From positions 1 through 22,630 of the forward strand of contig JALOMF010000025.1 in assembly GCA_025455635.1 (NCBI GenBank): a stretch of DNA of 22,630 bases, read 5' to 3'. The DNA comes from Saprospiraceae bacterium. GTDB taxonomy: Bacteria; Bacteroidota; Bacteroidia; Chitinophagales; Saprospiraceae. Within the stretch, counting starts at the first letter, position 1. Every line of letters begins with the position of its first letter. A program made the translations under genes and the position numbers. Positions 8,812 through 15,729 of the stretch are shown here, piece after piece. Below the pieces are notes generated by a model. That model did not search any database and was not told the origin of the DNA. It was given only the letters and a program-made list of their open reading frames with translations.

Positions 8812-10461
8812 ATGAAAATAATTTTTATTTTTCTCTTTTCCTGCATCCTGTATCATACTGCTGATGGCCAGATTGACTGGGTATATGATAATCCCACCCA
8901 TCACGAATTTGCCTATAAAATGGCAAAAACCAAAGCGAATCAATATGCGATTTTGTATGGCTACAATTCCGACTTCCCGGGTGGGGTAGCAGTAATTGAT
9001 AGCATCGGAAAAATGCAGTATGAGGTTAGCTTAGATTCGTTTTTAGGGGATTTTTCTATAGACTTGCTAACCGATGTAATAACAATGCCCGACTCTACTA
9101 TTGCAATTACAGCCGATGTCAATGCTGTTGACCCGTTATCTGGATTGGGTACTCAATTTAGTGCTATATTAAAATATAATCAGTTGGGCGAATTGATGCA
9201 GGAGATAAAGGTTTTCAATCAATTTATTGACAAAGCTGGCGCATTGTCTGATGGAAGTTTTATTATTTTGGATTTGGATGACTCTAAAATATCCAGGAAG
9301 GCAAGTAATGGGAGCAATGTTTGGATTAACAACCTAAATGGGTACAGTTGCCATGATATGGCCATTGCAAATACAGACTCTATCATAATTGCCACAGAAC
9401 AAGGGCTGATAGTGTTGGACGAAAATGGCAATATTGCCAATGAAAACGATGCCTTTGTCTTTGACAGGATAAAAACGAATGCGCAAGGTGGTATTATTGG
9501 CGTGCGTGAGGATTCCTTGTTTTTAGTATCGCCATTTTATACGCTGTTGGCAAAAATTGGGTATTCAGGCGACGATATCGAAGATGTTGCTGTGGAAGGG
9601 GATAGGATTATCGTTTTGAACGAATCCAATTTTGTTTATCATTATAATGGTGATTTATCATTGTTGAGCAGTTTTCAGCTTGAGGATGATGCGCAATTCG
9701 AGTTTGTCGCATCTGGGCCAATAGGTTCTGTGTTTTCAGGTGTGGAGCAATATGGTAGTGATATTGCATTGGGTGATTTCACAGAAACCTTTTTTTTAAA
9801 AGAATACTCAGTTGATGGTGAGGGATATGGTATTAGCAATGATATTGGAGTAGTTGCTTTGCAGCAAGAGGGCGAAGGAACTTTTGAGCCGATAGGTTCA
9901 GGTTATTTGGTCACTTTCAAAAATGTAAAAGTGACTGTACAGAATTATGATGACAACCCGGTGGATTCACTTTACCTTCGTTCTATGCAGTTCAATTCCC
10001 AAAAATATAGTAACGTTTCTTTGTTGCCAGATGAACAAGTTGAATTGGTAATGGAAGAACTACGTCTGTTTTTCCCAAATGACCCGACAGGGCAAACCAT
10101 TGATCTCTGCATCTGGACATCCCATCCCGATTCCCGATTAGACTACGATGCAAGCAATGATACCCACTGCGCCGATTTCTTAGTCAATGAAGACGAAGTG
10201 GCAGCGCAAGTCGGCATGGCGGTTTACCCCAACCCCACCGCCTATTTGCTGAATGTTCAAATAAATGTATTAACGCCACTAAGCAATACTACAATGCGTA
10301 TAGTAGATGCTGATGGGAGGACTATGACAAATCCGATACCCTTCGATGCAATACATACATTCTCCATACCCGTCAGCGATTGGGCGCCGGGTGTCTATTT
10401 TTTACAGATAATGGAGGCGGGGTTAATTGCCAAAGCTATACGGTTTATTGTTGCAAGGTGA
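8812..10461 (+). CDS. Secreted protein with T9SS type A sorting domain, beta-rich
   Basis: A 549-residue protein with signal peptide MKIIFIFLFSCILYHTADGQ. Residues about 22-340 show recurring short beta units (DGSFIILDLDDSKI, DSIIIATEQGLIVLDENG, EGDRIIVLNESNFVYHYNGDLSLL) suggesting a beta-propeller. Residues about 350-455 may form an Ig-like or CARDB-like beta-sandwich (VKVTVQNYDDNPVDSLYLRSMQFNS, DLCIWTSHPDSRLDYDASNDTHC). The last about 80 residues are a type A sorting domain (MAVYPNPTAYLLNVQI, MRIVDADGR, SDWAPGVYFLQIMEAG). The ATG at 8812 follows the previous stop by 11 bp, so the two may be co-transcribed. The gene is AT-richer than atpD downstream. No enzymatic motif was found. Role in the cell is unknown; cell-surface location is a firm inference from the sorting domain. 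Confidence 0.85.
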   Translation: MKIIFIFLFSCILYHTADGQIDWVYDNPTHHEFAYKMAKTKANQYAILYGYNSDFPGGVAVIDSIGKMQYEVSLDSFLGDFSIDLLTDVITMPDSTIAITADVNAVDPLSGLGTQFSAILKYNQLGELMQEIKVFNQFIDKAGALSDGSFIILDLDDSKISRKASNGSNVWINNLNGYSCHDMAIANTDSIIIATEQGLIVLDENGNIANENDAFVFDRIKTNAQGGIIGVREDSLFLVSPFYTLLAKIGYSGDDIEDVAVEGDRIIVLNESNFVYHYNGDLSLLSSFQLEDDAQFEFVASGPIGSVFSGVEQYGSDIALGDFTETFFLKEYSVDGEGYGISNDIGVVALQQEGEGTFEPIGSGYLVTFKNVKVTVQNYDDNPVDSLYLRSMQFNSQKYSNVSLLPDEQVELVMEELRLFFPNDPTGQTIDLCIWTSHPDSRLDYDASNDTHCADFLVNEDEVAAQVGMAVYPNPTAYLLNVQINVLTPLSNTTMRIVDADGRTMTNPIPFDAIHTFSIPVSDWAPGVYFLQIMEAGLIAKAIRFIVAR

Positions 10462-10582
10462 GCTATGATTTTTTACCATCCCACACTTACATGTAAAATA
10501 AAACACAAGTAGAGTCGTTTGCCTTTTGATTGTTTTTATAGCAGTCACCTCGCACAATTTTTTCAACAAAACCTTATCTCTC

Positions 10583-11059
10583 ATGGAAAATCGCATCTCC
10601 ATCATCATCACCGACGCTGAACAAAAAGTTATCGTCCAGAAAATCCAGAATGTGTATGGTTCTTTGCCCTAGCTCATCACCCTTGACAAAGACGAAGTGG
10701 TGGGAGAACTAAAACTGGACAAAGACTCCATCCTCTACCTCGACTAAACTTTCAGCATCTTGGGCCAATTGGATGACCTAATTAAAGCCGAGAAAAAGCA
10801 GGAGTTCATCAAGGACGTTAATTTTTACCGGGCCATGATGCCAATTGCGCTTTCACAAAATGCCCTCAGCAACAAAATCAACAAGACCATGATTCGCTGT
10901 GGGCAGGAAACAAACGCTGTCTTCCGGGAAGTATATACCCCCCTTCAAGTGAAGGCAAAACACGATTCGACCTACCAGCCTTATCTGGACAAATTGACGC
11001 CCTATTTCAAAAAAATCGTAAAGAAAAAAAGCGGAACAAGCAGTAAGCCTACCAATTGA
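10583..11059 (+). pseudogene. Small hypothetical gene with two in-frame stops
   Basis: From the ATG at 10583 (MENRISIIITDAEQKVIVQKIQ) one frame continues for 158 codons to the TGA at 11057-11059, broken by TAG at 10670-10672 and TAA at 10745-10747. Sequence on both sides of the stops keeps coding character: LITLDKDEVVGELKLDKDSILYLD between them, and a helical, charged C-terminal part (QLDDLIKAEKKQEFIKDVNFYRAMMPIALSQ ... HDSTYQPYLDKLTPYFKKIVKKK). A TTG at 10760 could start a 99-residue remainder. No family is recognised. An intact intrinsic terminator follows. Two different stop types in one frame argue for decay rather than programmed readthrough. Confidence 0.6.
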
Positions 11060-11079
11060 TAGGCGCAGCACGAAAAAGC

Positions 11080-11119
11080 AAGCTCCAGTGTTCAAATTTT
11101 ACACTGGAGCTTATTTTTT
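11080..11119 (+). terminator. Rho-independent terminator
   Basis: AAGCTCCAGTG (11080-11090) pairs perfectly with CACTGGAGCTT (11102-11112), followed by ATTTTTT. It lies 20 bp past the stop of the decayed gene at 10583-11059. Confidence 0.85.
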
Positions 11120-11402
11120 GCACCAACGACCTGTCAACTTGACGGTAGCAGCTTGAAAAAACGAGGTCAAGCTTTGTTTTTCAAGCCATGATCTGACTTT
11201 TTTGCAGTCCTGCCGTTGATTTCCGAGGTGGTAGTTCCATTTTTTGAAGTCGAGCGTAAAAAAGTAGGTGGACAACCTAAAAAACACCCCATAAAACATC
11301 AGTGACTAACTTTCAAAATTATCTCCCCACTTCCAGTTCAATTTCGTGAACGAAATTATCCACTAAAAACTTCCCAAGTTTTTCTTTTTCCTTTGTTTCA
11401 AG
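11120..11402. other. Gene-poor stretch before atpD
   Basis: No convincing gene. It holds a 10-bp inverted repeat (GCTTGAAAAA 11151-11160, TTTTTCAAGC 11177-11186), a short open stretch at 11207-11305 reading VLPLISEVVVPFFEVERKKVGGQ that faintly resembles a transposase N-terminus, and an 18-bp palindrome AATTTCG-TGAA-CGAAATT at 11340-11357 upstream of the atpD promoter, which could be a protein site or a hairpin. All are unassigned. Confidence 0.4.
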
Positions 11403-11432
11403 TTTGCAAACTACCCCAAAAGTGTATCTTTG
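11403..11432 (+). promoter_or_regulatory. Bacteroidota-type promoter of atpDC
   Basis: TTTG at 11403-11406, an 18-bp spacer, then TATCTTTG at 11425-11432, matching the consensus TTTG / TAnnTTTG. Transcription would begin a few bases after 11432, leaving a leader of about 70 nt before the ATG at 11507. Confidence 0.75.
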
Positions 11433-11506
11433 CGCCGGTTTTCGGGAGGGGGTATCTCCAATTTGAAGAATCCCTACCTGTCAAAACTCAAAACCTTCAA
11501 TATTTT

Positions 11507-13018
11507 ATGAAAAATATCGGCCATATCAAGCAAATCATTGGTGCCGTAGTGGACGTGAGCTTCGCTGGCGAAGGCGCTAGGCTTCCCGAAATCCTCAGCG
11601 CACTCGAAGTTACCCGCCAAAATGGGGACAAGCTCGTGCTCGAAGCACAGCGCCACCTCGGTGAGGACAGTGTGCGCACCATTGCGATGGACTCCACCGA
11701 CGGCCTGACACGTGGCATGGAAGTCGTTGACACAGGTATCCCCATCTCAATGCCTGTTGGCGACGCCATCAAGGGTCGCTTGTTCAACGTGGTGGGCGAA
11801 GCCATTGACGGTATCGGCCCGGTTTCCCGTGACAAGCAGTACCCCATCCACCGCAAGCCGCCTACTTACGAGGAGCTTTCCGTGGAAAAGGAAGTGCTTT
11901 ACACAGGTATCAAGGTGATTGACCTCATCGAGCCGTACATGAAGGGCGGTAAAATCGGTCTCTTCGGCGGTGCAGGTGTAGGCAAGACCGTATTGATTCA
12001 GGAGTTGATTAACAATATCGCAAAGGCTTACGACGGTATCTCCGTGTTCGCTGGCGTGGGCGAGCGTACCCGTGAGGGTAATGACCTCATGCGGGAGATG
12101 CTCGAATCCGGCATCATTGATTATGGCAAAGATTTCATGCACAGCATGGAAGAAGGCGGCTGGGACCTCTCCAAAGTGAGCAAGGAAAGCCTCAAAAACT
12201 CGAAGGCGACCTTCGTTTTCGGTCAAATGAACGAGCCGCCGGGCGCACGTGCACGGGTGGCCCTCTCTGGCCTCACCGTCGCTGAGTACTACCGTGACGG
12301 CGACCTCAACGACCCTACTGGTGGTCGTGACATCCTTTTCTTCATTGACAATATCTTCCGCTTCACGCAGGCAGGTTCCGAGATGTCGGCCCTCCTTGGC
12401 CGTATGCCATCGGCAGTAGGTTACCAGCCTACGCTGGCCACCGAGATGGGTCTGATGCAAGAGCGTATCACCTCGACCAAGCGTGGTTCCATCACCTCGG
12501 TACAGGCGGTGTACGTACCTGCGGATGACTTGACCGACCCTGCTCCCGCTACGACTTTCGCCCACTTGGATGCTACCACGGTATTGAGCCGGAAGATTGC
12601 GTCGCTCGGTATCTACCCATCGGTGGACCCGCTCGACTCTACCAGCCGTATCCTCGACCCGAACATCATCGGTGCCGAGCATTACAACTGTGCGCAGCGG
12701 GTGAAGCTCATCCTCCAGCGCTACAACGAACTCTTGGACATCATCGCCATCCTCGGTATGGACGAGCTTTCAGAAGAGGACAAACTCGTGGTGCAACGTG
12801 CCCGCCGGGTACAGCGCTTCCTTTCACAGCCGTTCCACGTGGCCGAGCAGTTCACCGGTACACCGGGCGTACTCGTTCCCATCGAAGAGACCATCCGTGG
12901 CTTCAACATGATCATGGACGGCGAAGTGGACCAGTACCCAGAGGCTGCGTTCATGTTGAAAGGTTCTATTGACGACGTAATCGAGGCTGGCAAGAAAATG
13001 CTGGCAGAAACGAAGTAG
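11507..13018 (+). CDS. atpD: F1F0 ATP synthase subunit beta
   Basis: A 503-residue catalytic subunit of the F1 head, which makes ATP from ADP and phosphate on the cytoplasmic face of the inner membrane. Seen: N-terminal beta-barrel (IGHIKQIIGAVVDVSF), P-loop GGAGVGKT at 154-161, the catalytic-glutamate motif GERTREGNDL at 185-194, Walker B region DILFFIDNIFRF, the nucleotide-binding stretch SALLGRMPSAVGYQPTLATEMG, and an intact DELSEED lever motif in the C-terminal helical domain. The ATG at 11507 gives the standard N-terminus MKNIGHI; the longer open frame upstream covers the promoter. atpC follows 68 bp later. The other ATP synthase genes are not in the window, a split arrangement known in Bacteroidota. 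Confidence 0.99.
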   Translation: MKNIGHIKQIIGAVVDVSFAGEGARLPEILSALEVTRQNGDKLVLEAQRHLGEDSVRTIAMDSTDGLTRGMEVVDTGIPISMPVGDAIKGRLFNVVGEAIDGIGPVSRDKQYPIHRKPPTYEELSVEKEVLYTGIKVIDLIEPYMKGGKIGLFGGAGVGKTVLIQELINNIAKAYDGISVFAGVGERTREGNDLMREMLESGIIDYGKDFMHSMEEGGWDLSKVSKESLKNSKATFVFGQMNEPPGARARVALSGLTVAEYYRDGDLNDPTGGRDILFFIDNIFRFTQAGSEMSALLGRMPSAVGYQPTLATEMGLMQERITSTKRGSITSVQAVYVPADDLTDPAPATTFAHLDATTVLSRKIASLGIYPSVDPLDSTSRILDPNIIGAEHYNCAQRVKLILQRYNELLDIIAILGMDELSEEDKLVVQRARRVQRFLSQPFHVAEQFTGTPGVLVPIEETIRGFNMIMDGEVDQYPEAAFMLKGSIDDVIEAGKKMLAETK

Positions 13019-13031
13019 CAAAACGTGAAAT

Positions 13032-13065
13032 GTGATTCGTGATTGGGCCGCCAGTCACGAATCAC
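13032..13065. repeat. Inverted repeat between atpD and atpC
   Basis: GTGATTCGTGA (13032-13042) pairs perfectly with TCACGAATCAC (13055-13065) across a 12-base loop. No T run follows directly, so it is more likely a dispersed palindrome or an mRNA-processing hairpin than a strong terminator. Confidence 0.7.
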
Positions 13066-13086
13066 GTTTTACGAATTACCATAAAT

Positions 13087-13392
13087 ATGAAAATTACCAT
13101 CTTAACTCCCGATAAAGAGATTTTCAACGGCGCTGTGGTGTCGGTGAAAGTGCCGGGTTCAATGGGCGAGTTTCAGGTTTTGAAAAACCACGCACCCATC
13201 GTATCTTCGCTAAACAAAGGCACGGTGACATTGGTGACCGATGGTGGCGAGCACCGCTTTTACAATGCGGAAACCAGCGCCATCGAAACGGCAACGCAGG
13301 CTGGGAAAACGCTGACCTACCAAATCGGCGGCGGCTTTATCGAAGTGCTGAACAATGAAATTTCCCTGCTGGCCAGGGGCTTGAAGAAATAG
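13087..13392 (+). CDS. atpC: F1F0 ATP synthase subunit epsilon, short form
   Basis: A 101-residue subunit of the F1 central stalk that couples rotation to catalysis. It shows the N-terminal beta-sandwich only: MKITILTPDKEIFNGAVVSVKVPGSMGEFQVLKNHAPIVSSL, where GEFQVLKNHAP is the family signature (G-x-F-x-V-L-x-x-H-A), then a few more strands (GGGFIEVLNNEISLLARG). The C-terminal two-helix inhibitory domain present in E. coli epsilon (139 residues) is absent, so inhibition of ATP hydrolysis by an extended epsilon is unlikely here. Short epsilon subunits are usual in Bacteroidota. The ATG at 13087 is chosen because upstream codons fall in the intergenic palindrome. Confidence 0.97.
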   Translation: MKITILTPDKEIFNGAVVSVKVPGSMGEFQVLKNHAPIVSSLNKGTVTLVTDGGEHRFYNAETSAIETATQAGKTLTYQIGGGFIEVLNNEISLLARGLKK

Positions 13393-13418
13393 TTTTTATT
13401 TTTATTTCGCTGTTGTTT

Positions 13419-13456
13419 AAGGGAGGAGGTGAATAACGCTTCTCCCTTTTCTTTTT
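13419..13456 (+). terminator. Possible first terminator after atpC
   Basis: AAGGGAG (13419-13425) pairs with CTCCCTT (13442-13448), followed by T-rich TTCTTTTT. The loop is 16 bases, so it is weaker than the hairpin that follows. Confidence 0.4.
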
Positions 13457-13460
13457 ACCA

Positions 13461-13507
13461 AAAAAAAGGACGCTGGTAGGTATCATGCCCGCCAGCGTCC
13501 TTTTTTT
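13461..13507. terminator. Strong bidirectional terminator between atpC and the ykvA-like gene
   Basis: A perfect 16-bp stem (13461-13476 with 13492-13507) with core GGACGCTGG/CCAGCGTCC, flanked by A7 on the left and T7 on the right. It can stop transcription from both convergent genes. Confidence 0.9.
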
Positions 13508-13539
13508 AGGAAAAATTTGCAAGAAAAATTGGCAGCTGC

Positions 13540-13926
13540 CTACAGTTGTTGGTCCACCTCCTGCAATTCCTCAAGGTCAAGTTCGCCGAACCAGTCCTTC
13601 AGTTTTAGGCGGGCCTTGATGCGCACCTCGTCGTTGATGTAGGCGGCGATGGCCACGAGGCCGAAGCTCAACACCCCAAGGTCATCCGTGTAGCCAAGGA
13701 TGGGCGTCAGGTCGGGCAGTGCATCGAAGGGGGAAATGAAGTAGCCCAGCACCCCGATAATGATGCGCTTGGCCCAAATTGGCGTATCGGTGCGGCGGTA
13801 GGCGTAGAAAAGCAGCAGCACACTGTACACGACCTTCATGCCCGCCTGCTTGGCGAAGTGCTTTATTTTCCCCAGCAGGCTGCCTTCGGAGAACAGGGTG
13901 GCGTATTTTTCAAAAGGATTTTTCAT
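13540..13926 (-). CDS. YkvA/DUF1232 family membrane protein
   Basis: A 128-residue protein of the YkvA family (DUF1232). The signature is the membrane segment with DTPIWAKRIIIGVLGYFISPFDALPDLTPILGYTDDLGVL, where SPxDxxPDxxPxxGxxDD is the conserved core. A second hydrophobic stretch (VLSFGLVAIAAYI) follows. The molecular function of the family is not established; a membrane location is expected. The C-terminus is acidic (GELDLEELQEVD). It is the last gene of a minus-strand run of small membrane proteins and starts 33 bp after the stop of the two-helix protein gene at 13960, so co-transcription is likely. The strong hairpin at 13461-13507 ends the run. Confidence 0.9.
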   Translation of the reverse strand: MKNPFEKYATLFSEGSLLGKIKHFAKQAGMKVVYSVLLLFYAYRRTDTPIWAKRIIIGVLGYFISPFDALPDLTPILGYTDDLGVLSFGLVAIAAYINDEVRIKARLKLKDWFGELDLEELQEVDQQL

Positions 13927-13959
13927 GCAAAATAATTTTGTAAAAAAGTTGAGTGCGGT

Positions 13960-14301
13960 TCAGCCCTCCATCGCTTTCAGCAGTTCTTCGTAAACCTTCA
14001 CCCGTTTTTTGTTGAGGCCAAACGAACCTGTTTTGAAAATGACATAAATAAAATACGACATGCCAATCAAGAATATCGTGACCGTCAGCTGGCCGAAACC
14101 CGTGGTGAAAAGCGAGACCGAATAGACCACGAACCATGCAAGCCCGAACCAAAGGTCCCTTTTCAGCAGTCCCTTGCAGTAGGCGATGCGCTCGTTCAGC
14201 CATTCGGTGCTCAGTTCCTGCGCTTTCAAGCTGTCCCGCTCCTTTGCGGGCAGCACTGCGATGATGTCTTCCAGCACTTTCGGCTGCAATTTTTTACCCA
14301 T
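13960..14301 (-). CDS. Two-transmembrane-helix protein of unknown function
   Basis: A 113-residue protein, not assigned to a family. Residues 1-48 are a soluble helical part (LEDIIAVLPAKERDSLKAQELSTEWLNERIAYCKGLLKRD). Two hydrophobic spans follow, about 51-66 (WFGLAWFVVYSVSLF) and 71-89 (LTVTIFLIGMSYFIYVIF), and a basic tail (KKRVKVYEELLKAMEG). The short turn and basic ends suggest both termini face the cytoplasm. It sits between a rhomboid gene (100 bp upstream) and the ykvA-like gene (33 bp downstream), same strand. A role with these membrane proteins is only an inference from position. Confidence 0.75.
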   Translation of the reverse strand: MGKKLQPKVLEDIIAVLPAKERDSLKAQELSTEWLNERIAYCKGLLKRDLWFGLAWFVVYSVSLFTTGFGQLTVTIFLIGMSYFIYVIFKTGSFGLNKKRVKVYEELLKAMEG

Positions 14302-14401
14302 TTCCTGTTTTTGTTTGTAAAAAATAGATGGAATCGTCTTTTGTCGGCATGAAATTACGATTTCCGCTTATCACTTGGGCAATTTAGCTTGCGCAAGGCC
14401 A

Positions 14402-15079
14402 TCATGCGTGGTCGCTTTCCAGTTCTACATCGTCCATGTGGCCAGTGCTTCGGAACAAGAACCCCGCCACAAGCCCCGCCGCAAAGCCGCCGATATGCGC
14501 CCACCAAGCCACCCCGCCCCCGCCCGACCCGCTGGCCAAGGCCGAGGTGCCATACGACCATTGCTGGATAATCCACAGGCCGAGGAACACCCAGGCGCTG
14601 ATGCGGAAGGTGAAAAGCAGGAAGAGCATTTTTATGCGGGAAGTCGGGAACATGACCAGGTAGGCGCCCATCACTGCCGAAATGGCCCCGCTTGCCCCGA
14701 CCATCGGTATTTCGCTGTTCATGTTGAAATAAATATGGCCGAACACTGCCACGAAGCCACCGATGAGGTAAAAAAGCAGGAATTTCAGGTTGCCAATGGT
14801 CGCCTCGATATTGTCGGCGAAGACCCAGAGGAAGAGCATATTGCCGATGAGGTGCCACCAGTCGCCATGCACGTACATGCTGGTGACGAGCGTGAAGAGG
14901 TCAACGCCACGGGTGATTTCATAAGGAATGGAGCCGTAATACAGGTCGAATGCCTCCTGCTGCGCTGGGTTCAGGCTTATTTTATAAATGAAAAATGCGA
15001 CGTTGATAGCAATGAAACTGTAGCTGAAAATGGGTCGGTAGCCACCTTTCACTTGGTCGTCGCCGATTGGAAATATCAT
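14402..15079 (-). CDS. Rhomboid-family intramembrane serine protease
   Basis: A 225-residue polytopic membrane protease that cleaves transmembrane substrates. The Ser-His dyad is complete: Ser130 in GASGA and His195 in WWAHIGGFAAG. The oxyanion-region motif HLIGNMLFLWVFADNIE supplies His76 and Asn80, and about six hydrophobic spans are visible. The ATG at 15079 (MIFPIGDD) gives the usual short N-terminus before the first span (FSYSFIAINVAFFIYKI); the longer upstream frame has no coding character. The C-terminal tail DDVELESDHA is short and acidic. The gene follows a four-span membrane protein gene (77 bp gap) and precedes two more small membrane genes. The substrate is unknown. Confidence 0.95.
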   Translation of the reverse strand: MIFPIGDDQVKGGYRPIFSYSFIAINVAFFIYKISLNPAQQEAFDLYYGSIPYEITRGVDLFTLVTSMYVHGDWWHLIGNMLFLWVFADNIEATIGNLKFLLFYLIGGFVAVFGHIYFNMNSEIPMVGASGAISAVMGAYLVMFPTSRIKMLFLLFTFRISAWVFLGLWIIQQWSYGTSALASGSGGGGVAWWAHIGGFAAGLVAGFLFRSTGHMDDVELESDHA

Positions 15080-15156
15080 TTTGTAACGGGTTTGGTGGTG
15101 GAAACGGAGGGTTGGGGATTCGAGGATTTGAGTGGTGTCGTGGTCAAATCCTCTAG

Positions 15157-15495
15157 TCATAAATCCCAAAACGACCGGGGCCGGTTGTACACTTTGATGG
15201 TGTCGGAAATGGTCTGCACGAAGTACCAGATGACCACCCCGGCCACTGGCAAATAGGCCAAGTTGCCGACGAGGTGTACCCAGATGGGCAGGCTGGCAGC
15301 CAGCACGATGGCTGTTTTCACGTAATTGAGCCGTTTGATATGGCTGTACACGTAAAAAAGGTGGAAAGCGCTGGCCAACTGCCACAGTCCCAGCACCACC
15401 AACATGGTATTGGTGCCGCCGAGGCCAGAGGCGAACAATGCGAGCAGCACGATGGCCACTATCAGCACCGCTTGCCCCAAGAGGTCTATTTTCAT
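15157..15495 (-). CDS. Small polytopic membrane protein, unknown function
   Basis: A 112-residue protein with about four hydrophobic spans (LLGQAVLIVAIVLLALF, MLVVLGLWQLASAFHLFYVY, YVKTAIVLAASLPIWVHLV, LPVAGVVIWYFVQTI), not assigned to a family. The start chosen is the ATG at 15495 (MKIDLLGQAVL); the frame stays open to 15591, but that extension reads SLPVGRQGQ through a palindromic repeat and is judged non-coding. First gene of the minus-strand membrane-protein run, divergent from the nitroreductase gene. Confidence 0.75.
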   Translation of the reverse strand: MKIDLLGQAVLIVAIVLLALFASGLGGTNTMLVVLGLWQLASAFHLFYVYSHIKRLNYVKTAIVLAASLPIWVHLVGNLAYLPVAGVVIWYFVQTISDTIKVYNRPRSFWDL

Positions 15496-15538
15496 CCTGA
15501 ATTTTGAAATCATAAGTAGATTTACGATTTTGGATTGA

Positions 15539-15560
15539 CCCTGTCTGCCGACAGGCAGGG
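15539..15560. repeat. Palindromic repeat in the divergent intergenic region
   Basis: CCCTGTCTG-CCGA-CAGGCAGGG forms a 9-bp stem with one G-T pair. Near-copies of TTACGATT flank it (15522 and 15563). Elements of this CTGCCTGTCGGCAG type are, as far as I recall, common dispersed palindromes in Bacteroidota genomes. Confidence 0.65.
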
Positions 15561-15604
15561 AATTACGATTGGACAACTGTTTGAAATTCAACCAATTGCA
15601 CGGA

Positions 15605-15630
15605 AATCAAAATCTAAACTAATTTTGATT
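15605..15630. promoter_or_regulatory. Candidate operator overlapping the nitroreductase promoter
   Basis: AATCAAAAT-N8-ATTTTGATT, a perfect 9-bp inverted repeat. Its right arm contains the -33 TTTG of the promoter at 15624-15652, so a bound dimer would block or modulate transcription. The size suits a dimeric repressor. Confidence 0.4.
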
Positions 15631-15652
15631 GACTACTTGCCTGCTATCTTTG
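15624..15652 (+). promoter_or_regulatory. Bacteroidota-type promoter of nitroreductase-pabB
   Basis: TTTG at 15624-15627, 17-bp spacer, TATCTTTG at 15645-15652, the same -7 octamer as the atpD promoter. The leader to the ATG at 15730 is about 70 nt. Confidence 0.7.
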
Positions 15653-15729
15653 CGGCTCAGACTGTTGCCGCTGGCGGCACGACGAGTCGTTCAAAGTCTA
15701 ATTTCCGAAGTCAAAACAAAGTTAAGACA

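Noticed and set aside
10583..11059. Programmed stop-codon readthrough
   Set aside because: The frame contains both TAG and TAA with no hairpin or other recoding signal nearby; decay is simpler.
15080..15385. N-terminal extension of the rhomboid protein
   Set aside because: It overlaps the upstream membrane-protein gene and lacks family similarity; ATG at 15079 gives the normal start.
15496..15591. N-terminal extension of the 112-residue membrane protein
   Set aside because: It translates a palindromic repeat (SLPVGRQGQ) and has no membrane-protein character; ATG at 15495 is a better start.
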